From: Oscarella lobularis
Lineage: Eukaryota; Porifera; Homoscleromorpha; Homosclerophorida; Oscarellidae
Length of the DNA: 64,000 nucleotides
Assembly (NCBI RefSeq): GCF_947507565.1
Contig: NC_089175.1
Coordinates: forward strand, 5,569,733 to 5,633,732
Reading direction: 5' to 3'
The position numbers and the translations under genes were made by a program. Below, in pieces: positions 33,259 to 44,451 of the stretch (positions are counted from its first letter, which is position 1; each line of letters starts with the position of its first letter). The notes beneath the pieces were generated by a model, which saw only the letters and a program-made list of their open reading frames with translations, had not been told where the DNA came from and did not search any database.

Positions 33259-34378
33259 ATGAAGCTGTTGTTACTCCTAGCCATCACGGCCGAGGTATAA
33301 ATTAATTCACCCTTTTTCCCTCAACGCAACGTCGCAACTTGACTTTGCTAAGTGTTACGCCTCCGCGTACGAACCTCGGGTCATGTTCTGGTGTGGAAAA
33401 GTCAACCAGCACGTCGATCTATCGACGGGCAAGTGGGTAACGGACCCGGACGGCAGGAGCGGCTGCAACGAAGGCAGAACCGATGCCGAAATATTGAATT
33501 ATTGTCGCAAAATCTACCCCAAGAAGCGCGTCACAAACGTCCTCAAAACGGGAAGCGCAACGAGTTTGACATGGTGCACGGCAGGAAACGCACTTTGCAC
33601 TTTCCGTTCAACGAGAGCAGCGTTTCGCTGCGTTGGTACGTAGCGATATGGTTCTCGCTTTAGTTCTACCGCATCACGCTGAGCTTCGCGCTTCGGCGAA
33701 CCGTCCTCTCTAATTTGCGGTTTCATTTTTATGTCGGTCTCTTAGTGTCTGGCGAAGTCCTATCGACGCGCTCGTCTGCGACAGTTGCCACGGAAGGATC
33801 GTGCAGTTCTGTATTTGTCGAGGCCAGACAGTATCCAGGAGAACCAGAAATCAGCTGTACGGATTCCACTGGGTCTATTTTGACAGGAAGGGAATCATTT
33901 TCCAAATATCCCGGCAAAGCCAACTACGAAAAGCTCACCCTGTGTGCAGCAGAGAACGTCACATGCATCCTTGTTAAAACGTCTGATCGTATTGAAGGTA
34001 GTCCCACCATGACTAATGTGATGAATCCAGAAATAGAAGCTTCCTGTGCGTGCAGTGGAGGTACGACTAATATTAGCCTTAGCGCGAGATCGAGCAAGTC
34101 CTCTCATCCCTAATGGCGCCTATCCCTTGGCTATAGTCTCAATTGGCCTGTTTGTTGGATTGACTTCTACACTTCTATTAATCATTGTGACTCTTTCTCT
34201 GGCTTCGACGGCTTTGGCCTGCGTGGTGCGCAACCGCGCTCGACGCACTGAGTTAGTATAGTAATCCTATTTTCGTTTCGTTATTAATTAAGTCTACTTT
34301 AGGGAGATGTCGCGTGTCTATCCAAGAGACGAGAGCGGTCACGGAAAGAAAACGTCAGAAATGCCCTACTCGATGTAG
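33259..34378 (+). CDS. Single-pass membrane protein with APP E1-type growth-factor-like domain
   Basis: The gene starts at ATG 33259 with a signal peptide (MKLLLLLAITAE) that splices to CYASAYEPRVMFWCGKVNQH. The next exon matches the amyloid-precursor-protein growth-factor-like domain: MFWCGKVNQHVDLSTGKW, DPDGRSGC, ILNYCRKIYP, TNVLKTG and later WC and FRC, the same Cys/Trp spacing as animal APP (MFCGRLNMH, GKW.SDPSG, ILQYCQEVYP, TNV). A second Cys-containing ectodomain part (about 33750-34060) is not clearly the copper-binding domain. A transmembrane helix follows (AIVSIGLFVGLTSTLLLIIV) and a short tail (SRVYPRDESGHGKK) ending at TAG 34376-34378. No E2 domain, Kunitz domain or NPxY motif. Probably a cell-surface receptor-like protein. 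The intron before the helix is uncertain. Confidence 0.72.
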
Positions 34379-34659
34379 CTGCTCTAATTGCAGCGACAAA
34401 TTTTTATCCAGTTGTAGAATTCATTTCAGCGCAGCTACAACGGGTAGGAGTCGTTGCCCAGGCTTTTACGTTAGCTGTCTTCTTTGTCACTAACTAGCCG
34501 GCGCACTCATATATCTAGACGCCATTTTTGGTAGACACGAACAAGCAAGAGCCAACAATCCATAAAGCGTACTCTTGCTGCATCTGACTAGACAGCTGGC
34601 TGGGCGGAGCCAATGCAGCTTCTGATGGAAACGACTAAAGGTGACAAGCTAAAAAGACC

Positions 34660-34850
34660 GTGAAACGATTTGGGCGTTGCATTTGCATTGTTTCGAATCG
34701 GTGCAGATACCATTACCCGGTCGCCGCGCGAACTTGGTGTCTCGAATAGCGAATCATTCGTCGCACGAGTTTCTGGCCGCATTGATGCGTGTTAATTGCG
34801 CGACGTCACGAAGAGAATCAAGTGCTTGTGAATGTCGTCTTCGGGGCCTG
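34660..34850 (+). pseudogene. Degraded kelch-blade fragment
   Basis: This region retains patches of the kelch exon, matching SPRELGS, the FVARVSGR stretch and VLVVFGG at DNA level (CGCCGCGCGAACTTGG, AATCATTCGTCGCACGAG, GTCTTCGGGG). It lacks a continuous frame. It is cut off where the promoter-like sequence CTGACCCCGTATC of copy E begins. Confidence 0.55.
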
Positions 34851-34870
34851 ACCCCGTATCTAGAGCCAGG

Positions 34871-37515
34871 ATGGGTGGCGTTCTGGAGACCTTCTTTCGC
34901 GGTGTTCTATGGGAGCGACGGGAGCCTCAGACTTCTGAAGCTAACGAGAGCGTTTCTACTAGAGCCGATAGTCACGAATCTCCGGACCAACTAGAACACG
35001 TTGAAACTGAAAGTCCGTCTACAATCCGCGAGCAAGTTCACCGTAAAAGTGAATATGATGACCAGCCAGAGAGTCGCGAGGGTCACGCTGCTGCAGTGCT
35101 TGACAGTCAGATGCTCGTCTGGGGTGGAGCTGTAGTAGAATCCGAAAGAAAGGTTCACTACATGTTGAACGAGACGATTTGGTCGTTGAATTTGCGCGAC
35201 AACGCCTGGTCAAGGCGAAACGCTGAGTTCAGGAGAGACGTCGACGTTCCAATTCCGTCGTCGGCGTCTAAAATTGCCGTCGTGTCGAATCGGTGCATCT
35301 ATCATTACGGCGGAATTCATCCGTCGCGGCACGAACTCGGCAGTGTCGCCTACACGAGCAATTTGCACACGCTCGATCCGTCGACGTTCGAATGGCGAAT
35401 CGTTCGTCGCTCGAGTCCGTGGCCCCACGGTCGCTCCGGGTGCGGATTATGTTTGCTGGGCGACGAAGGGAATCGAGTGCTCGTCGTCTTCGGGGGACGA
35501 GGGGACAAGATTTCCTCTCTCGCACCAGGGGCCGCTTGGTTTCCGGCTACTGGGCTCTATCGTGCATACAACGGCTTCAACAATGAGCTGTGGGTGTTTT
35601 CCCTAAGTGATGGTATTACCGCAGGGCTGTACGCATTGTTTCTCCTTAGTTTCTTCTGTTTAGAAAATTGGATTCCATTGAAGTGTAACGGATCTAGGCC
35701 GTTGCCTCGTTGTGGTCACACGTTCACTTCCATTGATAAGAATCGGGCTGTGCTCATCGGGGGCTTAGATTCACAGGGGCCCTTCAAAGATGCTTTCATA
35801 TTCAAATTAAATACCAAGGTATTAGTTCATTTTTAGGGGGTCTTCAAAGATCGATATAGATTGATCATTAGGAGTTTGTGAGAATAACGAAACTATTTGG
35901 TTCCTTTCTCCTGCCCTCCTTCTGTTATCATTCAGCTGTAGCTGTAGACGTTCCCGGACAGGGAGCACTTTTGTTTGTAATGTGCGGCTATTGCGATGGA
36001 AATGCGTGCATTGTCTTCGAGATAGATGCCATGAAGTGCAGAGAAGTTAGTTGGTCAAAAATTAAGCTGTAACATGGCACAATTGATAATTTTGTTTTAG
36101 CTGAGCGTTTCAGATGACATGATTTCTACGCGTCTTCAGAGCGTTTGTTTCGTGGCCTTTCCCGACTCAGTTTGTTTTATACGATTTGGTGGCGGAGCAG
36201 CTACTATTAAATATCACCTACTCGAATCAATTCCACTTCTAGCCATTGCGAAATACGGTAGTGGAACATAGCGAATTTTCCCTTTTATTAAGGCGTGAAA
36301 TTGTAGAGTTTGACTCTCCTTGGAGGCTTACCAACGTGAGACTAGACAGACCAATAGTCGAAGAAGGATCTACCTTCAAGCAAGAAGAAATACCCGTAAT
36401 GAAATCAATATGCATAATCTATTGGAACAGTTACGCAGCCATCACATTTAGGAATCAACACCGGATCCCCTACTTAAGATAAGTGAGAGTGAAATTAAGT
36501 ACGACGAAGACACCGATTTGCTCGGAAGCGGCGGCAGTGGCGAAGTCTATCGAGCGAAGCTAACAAAAAGCAACGATGTTCAATCTGTAGCAATCAAAGT
36601 TTTTGTTAAAGGGCGAAGAATAGTGCCATCGTATGCCATACTGAACGGATTTCAATTGTATAGATAGTTTTCTCTGTGTAGGCAATCGGCGCTCTTAGAC
36701 AAGGAAGCTCGAATTCTTTTGAGCATCAAGCCTCATCCTCACATTCTCAGTCTCATTGGCATCTGCACTTCTCCTAGATGCTACGCATTGGTCATGGAGT
36801 ACATCAGTGGTGGTGACTTGTTTCAAGTCTTGACTTCAGCCGATGACAACAGCATAGAACTGTGGGAAAATCGCCTTGACATTGCCAATCAAATTGCGCT
36901 TGGAATGTCTCATCTTCACAAGAACGAACCGACAGTCATCCATCTCGATCTCAAGTCAAACAACGTCCTCATAAAGAAGATAACTCGAGAAGGAAGAACG
37001 ATATATATTTGCAAGGTACGTCAACGGATAACCGGTGCGTTCTATATTAGTCATTTTTGTATAGATTTGTGATTTTGGCCTTGCAAAAATGACAGACGTT
37101 AGCTCTGTGACTCAGTACCGGGAAAAGGATCAGACTCCTGGAGGCACGGCTATGTACATTGCACCGGAACGATATCAGTCGGTCACGTACGGCACTGAAA
37201 ACAGCGAAGAGAAGAGAGAAGTCGCTAAGAAATCCGACATCTTCAGTTACGGAATTCTGCTGTGGGAAATCAAAGAGCGAGACCGTCCGTACAAAGGTAT
37301 GCACAGACAACGCATTTCGTGTTAAAATGTCTTTCAAAGAAATGCCGAAGGAGGCAATTCACTTGCATACGAAGACAGGAGGTCGACTTCCAGAGGGAAA
37401 GGCTGAGGCTCCACAGGATTATATAAATCTTCTGAAAGATTGCGTAAGGTTTAATCCTTTAGAGAGACCCTCGTTTGATGATGTAATCAGTATCTTGAGA
37501 AAGAAACTGCTCTAG
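34871..37515 (+). CDS. Kelch-repeat protein kinase, copy E
   Basis: Plus-strand kelch-kinase. I choose ATG 34871 (MGGVLETFFRGVLWERREP) because the MGGVL start is conserved with copies D and F and would suit N-myristoylation; an upstream ATG at 34832 is in frame. A Ser/Glu-rich linker precedes kelch blades at 35080-35610 (GHAAAVLDSQMLVWGG, CIYHYGG, VLVVFGGRGD), 35665-35820, 35880-36050 and 36100-36260. The kinase runs from about 36470: GSGGSGEVY, VAIKVF, then 36719 HPHILSLIG, HLDLKSNN, CDFGLAK, APERY, ending FNPLERPSFDDVISILRKKLL. All splice junctions checked keep the frame, so it looks functional. It converges on the Death end of the CARD gene at 37690-39486. Confidence 0.84.
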
Positions 37516-37689
37516 AATTATGCAGCTCCGCTTTAATTAATATATACAAATAACATTTCTTCTGTTTTTAGTACGTTTTATTACTGCTTTAGTGTTTTTG
37601 CTTATTTACAGACGCATGCAGCCATAAAATCAGAAAACCAGCTGTAACCAGCTTGAGCAAGTGAGTACTAAAGAAGCCAACATTCTAAA

Positions 37690-39486
37690 TCATAATTCAT
37701 CCTTGCTATAGTAACGATCTACAGCTGCTTTGCCGAAGACTTCTTCAGCCACATCTCGGAGTCCAACGTCGCTGTGAAGGAGTGCTTTTAGCACGTCACC
37801 GACGGTGCCAGACTTTCCGCCCTTTTCCATTTGCTTCTTTCGCCATTTGTTCAGCATCGCTTTAGAACGATCAGAATCATCATCATGATCTTTGCTCCTT
37901 TTGATCTGGTCTATCTCATCATCAGTGATAAGTGTAGGGCCAAGAAAATTCGCCACTCTCTTCCAAACTGCCTCTATTTTAATGTGAAGTTGTCGAATTT
38001 GATTATCGGTAACAGAACTGCCTGATGTTGTTGTTTCACCTACACCTGACGAGACTCACAGTGCTATCATGCAGACATGCTCCTATATACTTACCAGAGA
38101 GACTGGCACCAGGTGCTTTAATCTTAAAACAAAGATAAGATACAGTAAAAAACGTTTTCTTGAGCTCTTACCACAGGAGATGAACTGTACTCTTTCAACG
38201 TGAGCAAGCAGTCGGTTTTCTTTCCTCCCGTTAGTTGAACTTCAAGCCAGGGATCTTCAGCATCGTTGTCTTCCTTTCTTAGCATAAAGTGGCGCGTGCA
38301 GTATTTTGAAGGACACTTCTTTGCTTGAGTCAACTCTTGCTTTTGAATCTCCCTTGCACTAGGAGTGGAGATCAGTTTCCAGCCGGGAGATATGTTCGTA
38401 ATTTTAAGCGTAATTGGATCATGTCGTGAAAAGAATATTGTAGAATTGCAGTTCAAAAGCTTAGGCAAGCCTTTGTGGCATCGTTCAACGACACTGACGT
38501 AAGATGACTTCGGTGACGTAAAATGCAGATCAATTGTTGCCGTGTGAGGAGATTCGCCTCTTTTCCACCTTCCAAAAGCCAACGCTCGATAGCAGTGCCC
38601 AGCGCATCCAAACAGACACGCAAAAAGCTTGCAAAAGTGCGTTGTTCTTATATCAATGAAGGGCAGACAAAGAGTCGCTGTCATTCCTACTTCATTAGTC
38701 ACTGAAGTCTGTGTGTAAAGCTCACACTGGGTAACAGAAAATTCGCCAGCATCTGGTCCTTTGTATAGAAGACGAGTCTCGCGTTGTTCAGGAACGGTAT
38801 GAGCTATCCTGATTTCCGCATGCTTTGCAAATTTTGCGCCACAGGGATGTAAGATTATGATGTCTGTTACTTCAGTGTCGTCCTCGACTCCTTCAGATTC
38901 CTCGGACTGGTACTCATAAACGGTGAATCCTGTGCATAAGGTTTTGCCTTTTATTGCTCCAGGCGGTATAGTCACCCTGAAAAATTCAGATGTGATTATT
39001 CCACCAGCTTCGCCAATGTCCTCCTGCACTGTTTGCGCTTTTTTGAATGCCAGTGTCATGTCAAATAATTGAAATTTTATCAAAGAATCTCTACTCTCAG
39101 ACGAAGCCTGTGGAGCAGGACACACTCGAAAAAAACGGACGACAAAGTGTAACGCCTAATTTCACCTCAGAAAGTTTCGCTTCTTTTTCTGACGCTTCAT
39201 CGAGTGTAGTGTTTTGAAGATGACAAAGCAATTCAACAATGTCTTGGCGTCCTGTTACGGAAAGCATGACGCAAAATTTGTCGTAACATACCACGCCTTT
39301 CTTAGGAAGAACTTCAGAGAGCAACTTCTCGTGCTGCTCACTTCGACGAAAGCGAGACAGAGACCTGTACTCTTCCCTGCTGACTAGCTGACGCATAATA
39401 AGGAGCTCGTGATCGCGCAAATCTGGACGCCATTTGTCGAGCAAGGAGGACAAGTTCGGACGAACAACAGAGAGCCAGTAATTCAT
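37690..39486 (-). CDS. CARD-ZU5-Death protein
   Basis: Near-identical in its CARD and ZU5 parts to the first half of the gene at 22223-25651. CARD from ATG 39486 (MNYWLSVVRPNLSSLLDKW), intron at about 39170-39108, ZU5/UPA-like region 39060-38170 (VTIPPGAIKG, LHPCGAKFAK, THFCKLFACLFGCAGHC), small linker exon, and Death-fold exon ending at 37690 (ANFLGPTLITDDEIDQIK through YYSKDEL). Unlike its twin it has one ZU5 and one Death fold. The start codon lies 29 bp from the opposite kelch-kinase start at 39516. Likely a cytoplasmic signalling adaptor. Confidence 0.8.
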
Positions 39487-39515
39487 GGTGGACTCCCCGT
39501 ATACTGCTCTCAGGA

Positions 39516-42098
39516 ATGGGCGGCGTTCTGGGGTTCTTTCGCACTGCAAAGGACCGATCGAAGGTGGGAAATCGAGATCGTTAGCCAATCTAGTCGCGAG
39601 TCTGAAGGTCAACGAAAATGGGGTGCCCGAACATCGTGAGGGTCACGCTGCCGCAGTGCTCGATCGTCAGATGCTCGTCTGGGGTGGAGCTGTAGTCGAA
39701 TCCGGAAAGAAGACCAGCTACATGTCGAGCGAGACGATTTGGTCGTTGAATCTGCGCAACAGCGTCTGGTCGAAAGAAACGGCGAAGTTCCGGAGAGAAG
39801 TCGACGTTCCCATTCCGTCGTCGGCGTCGAAAATTGCCGTCGCGTCGAATCGATGCATCTATCACTACGGCGGCGTTCACCCGTCGCCGCGCCAATTCGG
39901 AAGTCTCGCCTACACGAGCAATTTGCACACGCTCGATCCGTCGACGTTCGAATGGCGAATCGTTCGTCGTACGAGTCCCTGGCCGCACGGTCGCTCCGGA
40001 TGCGGCTTGTGTTTGCTCGGCGACGAGGGGAATCGAGTGCTCGTCGTCTTCGGGGGACGAGGAGACGAGATTTCCTCTCTCGCGACGGGTGCCTCGTGGA
40101 TTCCGGCCACTGGACTCTATCGCGAGTACAACGGCTTCAACAATGAGCTGTGGGCGTTTTCCCTAGGCGATGGTATTGCGGCAGGGCTGTAGATGCATTT
40201 TCTCTAGTTACTTATTTTTTTTAGAAAATTGGATTCCGTTGGAGTGCAGCGGATCGAGGCCATTGCCTCGTTGTGGTCACACGTTCACTTCTATTGATAA
40301 GAATCGGGCTGTAGTCATTGGGGGCTTAGATTCGCAGGGGCCATTCGAAGATGCTTTTATATTCAAATTGAATACCAGGGTATTATTATTAGTTCATTGT
40401 TAGGGGGAGGGCAGAGATTGATATAGATTGATTATTTAGGAGTTTGTGAAGATAACCGGCTCCTTTCTCCTGCCCTCCTTCTGCTATCATTCCGCTGTAG
40501 CTGCAGACGTTCCAGGACAGGGAGCACTTTTGTTTATAATGTGCGGCTATTGCGATGGACATGCGTGTGTTGTCTTTCAAATAGATGCCATGAATTGCAG
40601 AGAAGTTAGTCAAAAATTTACTCTAACGTAGCATTAATTATTTATTCAATAATTTTATTTTAGCTAAGCGTTCCAGATGGCATGATTTCTACGCGTCTTC
40701 AGAGCGTTTGTTGCGTGGCCTTGCCCAACGAAGTTCGTTTTATACGATTTGGTGGTGGAGCAGCTACCGTCAAGTACAATCTGTTTAAATCGATTCCACT
40801 TCTAGCTATTGCTAAATACGGTAGTAAAACACGCCTAATTTTTACTTGTTCTTAAAGTGTGAAGTTTTTAGAGTTTAACACGCCTCGGAGGCTTACTAAC
40901 GTGAAACTAGACAGACCAATTGTTGAAGAAGGGTCTAGCTTTGAGCAAGAAGAAGTGCCTGTAATGAAATAAATCAATATCCATGAAAAGGAAATTACGG
41001 CGCAATCATTTAGGAACCGACTCCTGATCCGATGATTCGAATCAGCGAGAGTGAAATCGAGTACGACGAAGAAACCGATTTGCTTGGAAGCGGCTGCAGC
41101 GGTGAAGTCTATCGAGCCAACCTGATGAAAAACAACGACGTTCAACGTGTAGCAATCAAAGTTTTTGTTAAAAGGCGAATAATGCCAAAGTATGCAATAC
41201 TGAACTGATTTGAATTATTATGGATAGTTTTCTCTGTGTAGGCAATCGGACCTGTTAGACAAAGAAGCGCGAATTCTTTTGAGCATTAAGCGTCATCCTC
41301 ACATTCTCAGTCTTATTGGCATATGTACTTCTCCTAGATGCTACGCATTGGTCATGGAGTACATGAGTGGTGGCGACTTGTTTCAAGTCTTGACCTCAGC
41401 CGATGATCACGGCATAGAGCTGTGGGAAAATCGTCTTGGCATTGCCAATCAAATCGCTCTGGGAATGTCTCATCTTCACAAGAACGAACCAACCGTCATT
41501 CATCTCGACCTCAAGTCAAACAACGTTCTATGAACAGGATAACTCGAGAAGGCAGAACAATGTATATTTGCAAAGTAGGCCAAAAGGCTAACCAATAGCA
41601 TTATATGTATATCCTTATAATTATATAGATCTGTGATTTTGGTCTTGCGAAATGACCGACGTTAGCTCTGTGACTCAGGAGCGCGAAGAGGGTCAGACTC
41701 CTGGAGGTACAGCGATGTACATCGCACCGGAACGATATCTGTCTGTCACGAACGGCACCGAGGACAGCGAACAGAAAAGAGAAGTTGCTAAGAAGTCCGA
41801 CGTCTTCAGTTACGGAATTCTGCTATGGGAAATCAAAGAGCGAGACCGTCCCTATAAAGGTATTTATGCATTGACAACACGCTCAGCTTTACGTAACTGT
41901 TTTTGCAAAGAATTGCCGCCGGTGTCAATTCACTTGCACACACAGGCGGGAGGTCAACTTCCAGAGGGAAAGGTTGAGGCTCCACAAGATTACACTACTC
42001 TTTTAAAAGACTGCGTCAGGTTTAATCCCTTAGAGAGGCCCTCGTTTGATGATGTGATCAGTATCCTGAGAAACAAACTTCATCCAGCCTCATTTTAA
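39516..42098 (+). CDS. Kelch-repeat protein kinase, copy F (frame disturbed in kinase)
   Basis: Almost the same sequence as copy D, offset by 13,835 bp. Start ATG 39516 (MGGVLGFFRTAKERSK, 44-bp intron). Kelch blades 39640-40180, 40225-40385, 40446-40600 and 40660-40820; the kinase begins near 41040 (GSGCSGEVY, VAIKVF). Compared with copy D, one base is missing after the catalytic loop (KSNNVL at about 41530) and another at the DFG exon (CTTGCGAAATG at about 41650). Each would shift the frame, so as read the kinase is broken or the assembly has errors. The tail also differs (LRNKLHPASF). The kelch half is open and could be expressed alone. Confidence 0.72.
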
Positions 42099-42234
42099 CA
42101 TATATACAAACAATTTTTACCTTTCGTTTTATATTTTACTTCTTTTACCGGCAGTGTTTTTACAGACGCATGCAGATATAAAAGTAAGAAGACCAGCTTG
42201 AACAAGTGAGTACCAAAAAAACCAACATTCTAAT

Positions 42235-44049
42235 TCATAATTCGTCCTTGCTATAGTAACGATCTACAGCTGCTTTGCCGAAGACTTCTTCAGCCACATC
42301 TCGGAGTCCAACGTCGCCGTGAAGGAGCGCTTTTAGCACGTCGCCGACGGTACCAGATTTTCCGCCCCTTTCCATTTGCTTCTTTCGCCATTTGTTCAGC
42401 ATTGCTTTAGAACGATCAGCGTCGTCATCAAAATCTTTGCTCTTTCTAAGCTGGTCTATCTCGTCGTCGGTAAGAGGTGTGGGGCCAAGAAAATTTGCCA
42501 CTTTCTTCCAAAATGCCTCTATTTTAATGTGAAGTTGTCGAATTTGATCATCGGTAACAGGAATGCCTAATGTTTCACCTACACGCGACGGGACTCACAA
42601 TACTATCATGCAGACATGCTCCTACATATACCTACCAGAGAGACTGGCACCAGCTGCTTTAGTTTCACTAGCCTAAAAACAATGCTACTGTATGATACAG
42701 AAGATTTCTTGAGCTCTTACCACAGGAGATGAAGTGTATTCTTTCAACGTGAGCAAGCAGTCAGTTTTCTTTCCTCCTGTTAGCTGAACTTCAAGCCATG
42801 GATCGTCAGCATCTTTGAGTATCCTTTTTAGCGTAAAGCTGCGCGAGCAATATTTTGAAGGAGCCTTCTTTGCTTGCATCAACTCTTGCTTTGGAATTTC
42901 CCTCGGAGGCGTAGATACCAGTTCCCAACCAGGAGAATATCTCGTAATTTTGAGCCTAATCGGATCAGATCGCAAAAAGAACAGCCTGACGTTGTAATCT
43001 TTCAATAGTTGAGGCAAGCCTTTGTTGCATCTTTCAACGTGGTCAACGAAAGATGACTTTGATGACGTAAAATGCAGATCAATCGTTGCTGTGCGAAGAG
43101 ATTCACCTTTTGTCCACCTTCCAAAAGCCAACGGTCGATAGCAGTGCCCAGCACATCCAAATAGACATGCAAACAGCTTGCAAAAGTGCCTCGTGCTTAT
43201 ATCGATAGAAGACAGATTATGAGTAGCTGTCATTCCACTAGTAATTTGAGTCAGTGTGCCAGATTTGCACACGGTAGCAGAAAAGCAACCGACAGCTGGT
43301 CCTTCATATAACAAAAAACAAAATCGGTCAGAGCTGTTAAAAGTCATTCTGATTTCTACATTCTTTGCAAAATTTGCACCGCAAGGATGAAGAGCTATAA
43401 CATCTGTCACTTCCGTGTCGTCTTGAACCCCTTCGGATTCTTCTGGCTGATACTCGTAAATTGTAAATCCGGTGAATAAGGTTTGGCCTATTATTGCTCC
43501 AGGAGGAATAGTCACGGTGGAAAATTCACAACTGATTTTTCCTCCAGCTTCACCAACGTCCTTTTGCAACGTCTGCGCCTTTTTGAACACCAGTTTCATG
43601 CGACGGTATTCAAGTGCAATATAAGACTCCTCACTTGTAGACAAAACCTGTGGATTGTCAAGGCTACTTGAGTGCAAAGAATAGAACGTTGTAGCCTTTA
43701 CAGAAGTAGTGGAGAGTCTCGTTTCTTTTTCTTGCGGAGCATTAACGTAGCGCGCTTCAGATTCAGAAGCTATGTCTTCAAAAGTATCTAACAGCTCAAG
43801 GACGTTTTCGCATCCTGTCTTGTGAAGCATATCGCGAAACTTTTCGTACGAATTTGGGCCTTTCTTAGGAAGAATGTCGGCGAGCAAAGTTTGACATTGC
43901 TTTTCGCGAGAAAAGAGAGACAGCGATTCGAGTTCTTCGACGCTGATTAGCCGACGTTCCATGAGTTCACTTGTGTTTATCAGTGAGCTCCAGTTGCTGA
44001 CCAAAACGGATACATTTGGCCGAACCACCGAGAGCCAACGACGATCCAT
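42235..44049 (-). CDS. CARD-ZU5-Death protein
   Basis: Start ATG 44049 (MDRRWLSVVRPNVSVLV). The CARD covers roughly residues 5-95 (LLADILPKKGPNSYEKFRDM, TGCENVLELL). The usual intron between CARD and ZU5 is present as a short in-frame GT..AG segment (about 43705-43650), so the CARD and ZU5 parts read as one open frame even unspliced. ZU5/UPA-like region: TVTIPPGAIIG, LHPCGANFAK, RHFCKLFACLFGCAGHC near residue 285, then LEVQLTGGKKTDCLLTLKEY. After the linker exon the Death-fold exon ends at 42235 (YYSKDEL). The promoter-like block at 44101-44135 and a SIDT remnant lie upstream. Confidence 0.8.
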
Positions 44050-44100
44050 GTGTTGGTACAGCTGTATAGCCGTCGCGATTCAGAGGAAGCTGACAGGAAT

Positions 44101-44300
44101 GAGATGTTGTCCGGGTCTTTCGAGGTCCACCCGTATCCCAGGGCCGTATCCGGTTCTGGTTTAATTAATTAATTAATTAATGAGGTTTTGCACGTTGGCC
44201 CAAACCAGCAGGGCATCTTTTGCCCTTCTCGTTTACTACCCATCGCTGAGTGCAACTGCACAGCACCACAATAAGCGATTACATTCCACTAGGAGACGTG
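44101..44300 (+). pseudogene. Promoter-like block and SIDT first-exon remnant
   Basis: GTTGTCCGGGTCTTTC..CCCGTATCC matches the shared CARD/SIDT promoter block. It is followed by a TTAA microsatellite and by sequence equal to the SIDT signal-peptide exon (TTTTGCCCTTCTCGTTTACTACC), which then degenerates. This is the third SIDT 5' relic next to a CARD gene. Confidence 0.6.
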
Positions 44301-44451
44301 GGAATAAAAAGAGTGAAGGACATACAGTATAATAATATAAAAAAGAGCAAGCACCAGTCGAATCGTTGACCATCTCAAATCCCTGAAGTAAAAAATAAGA
44401 AGTAATAAATTCAGCTATGGAAAATGTGACTCCCAGTCTTAGTGGAAACAT

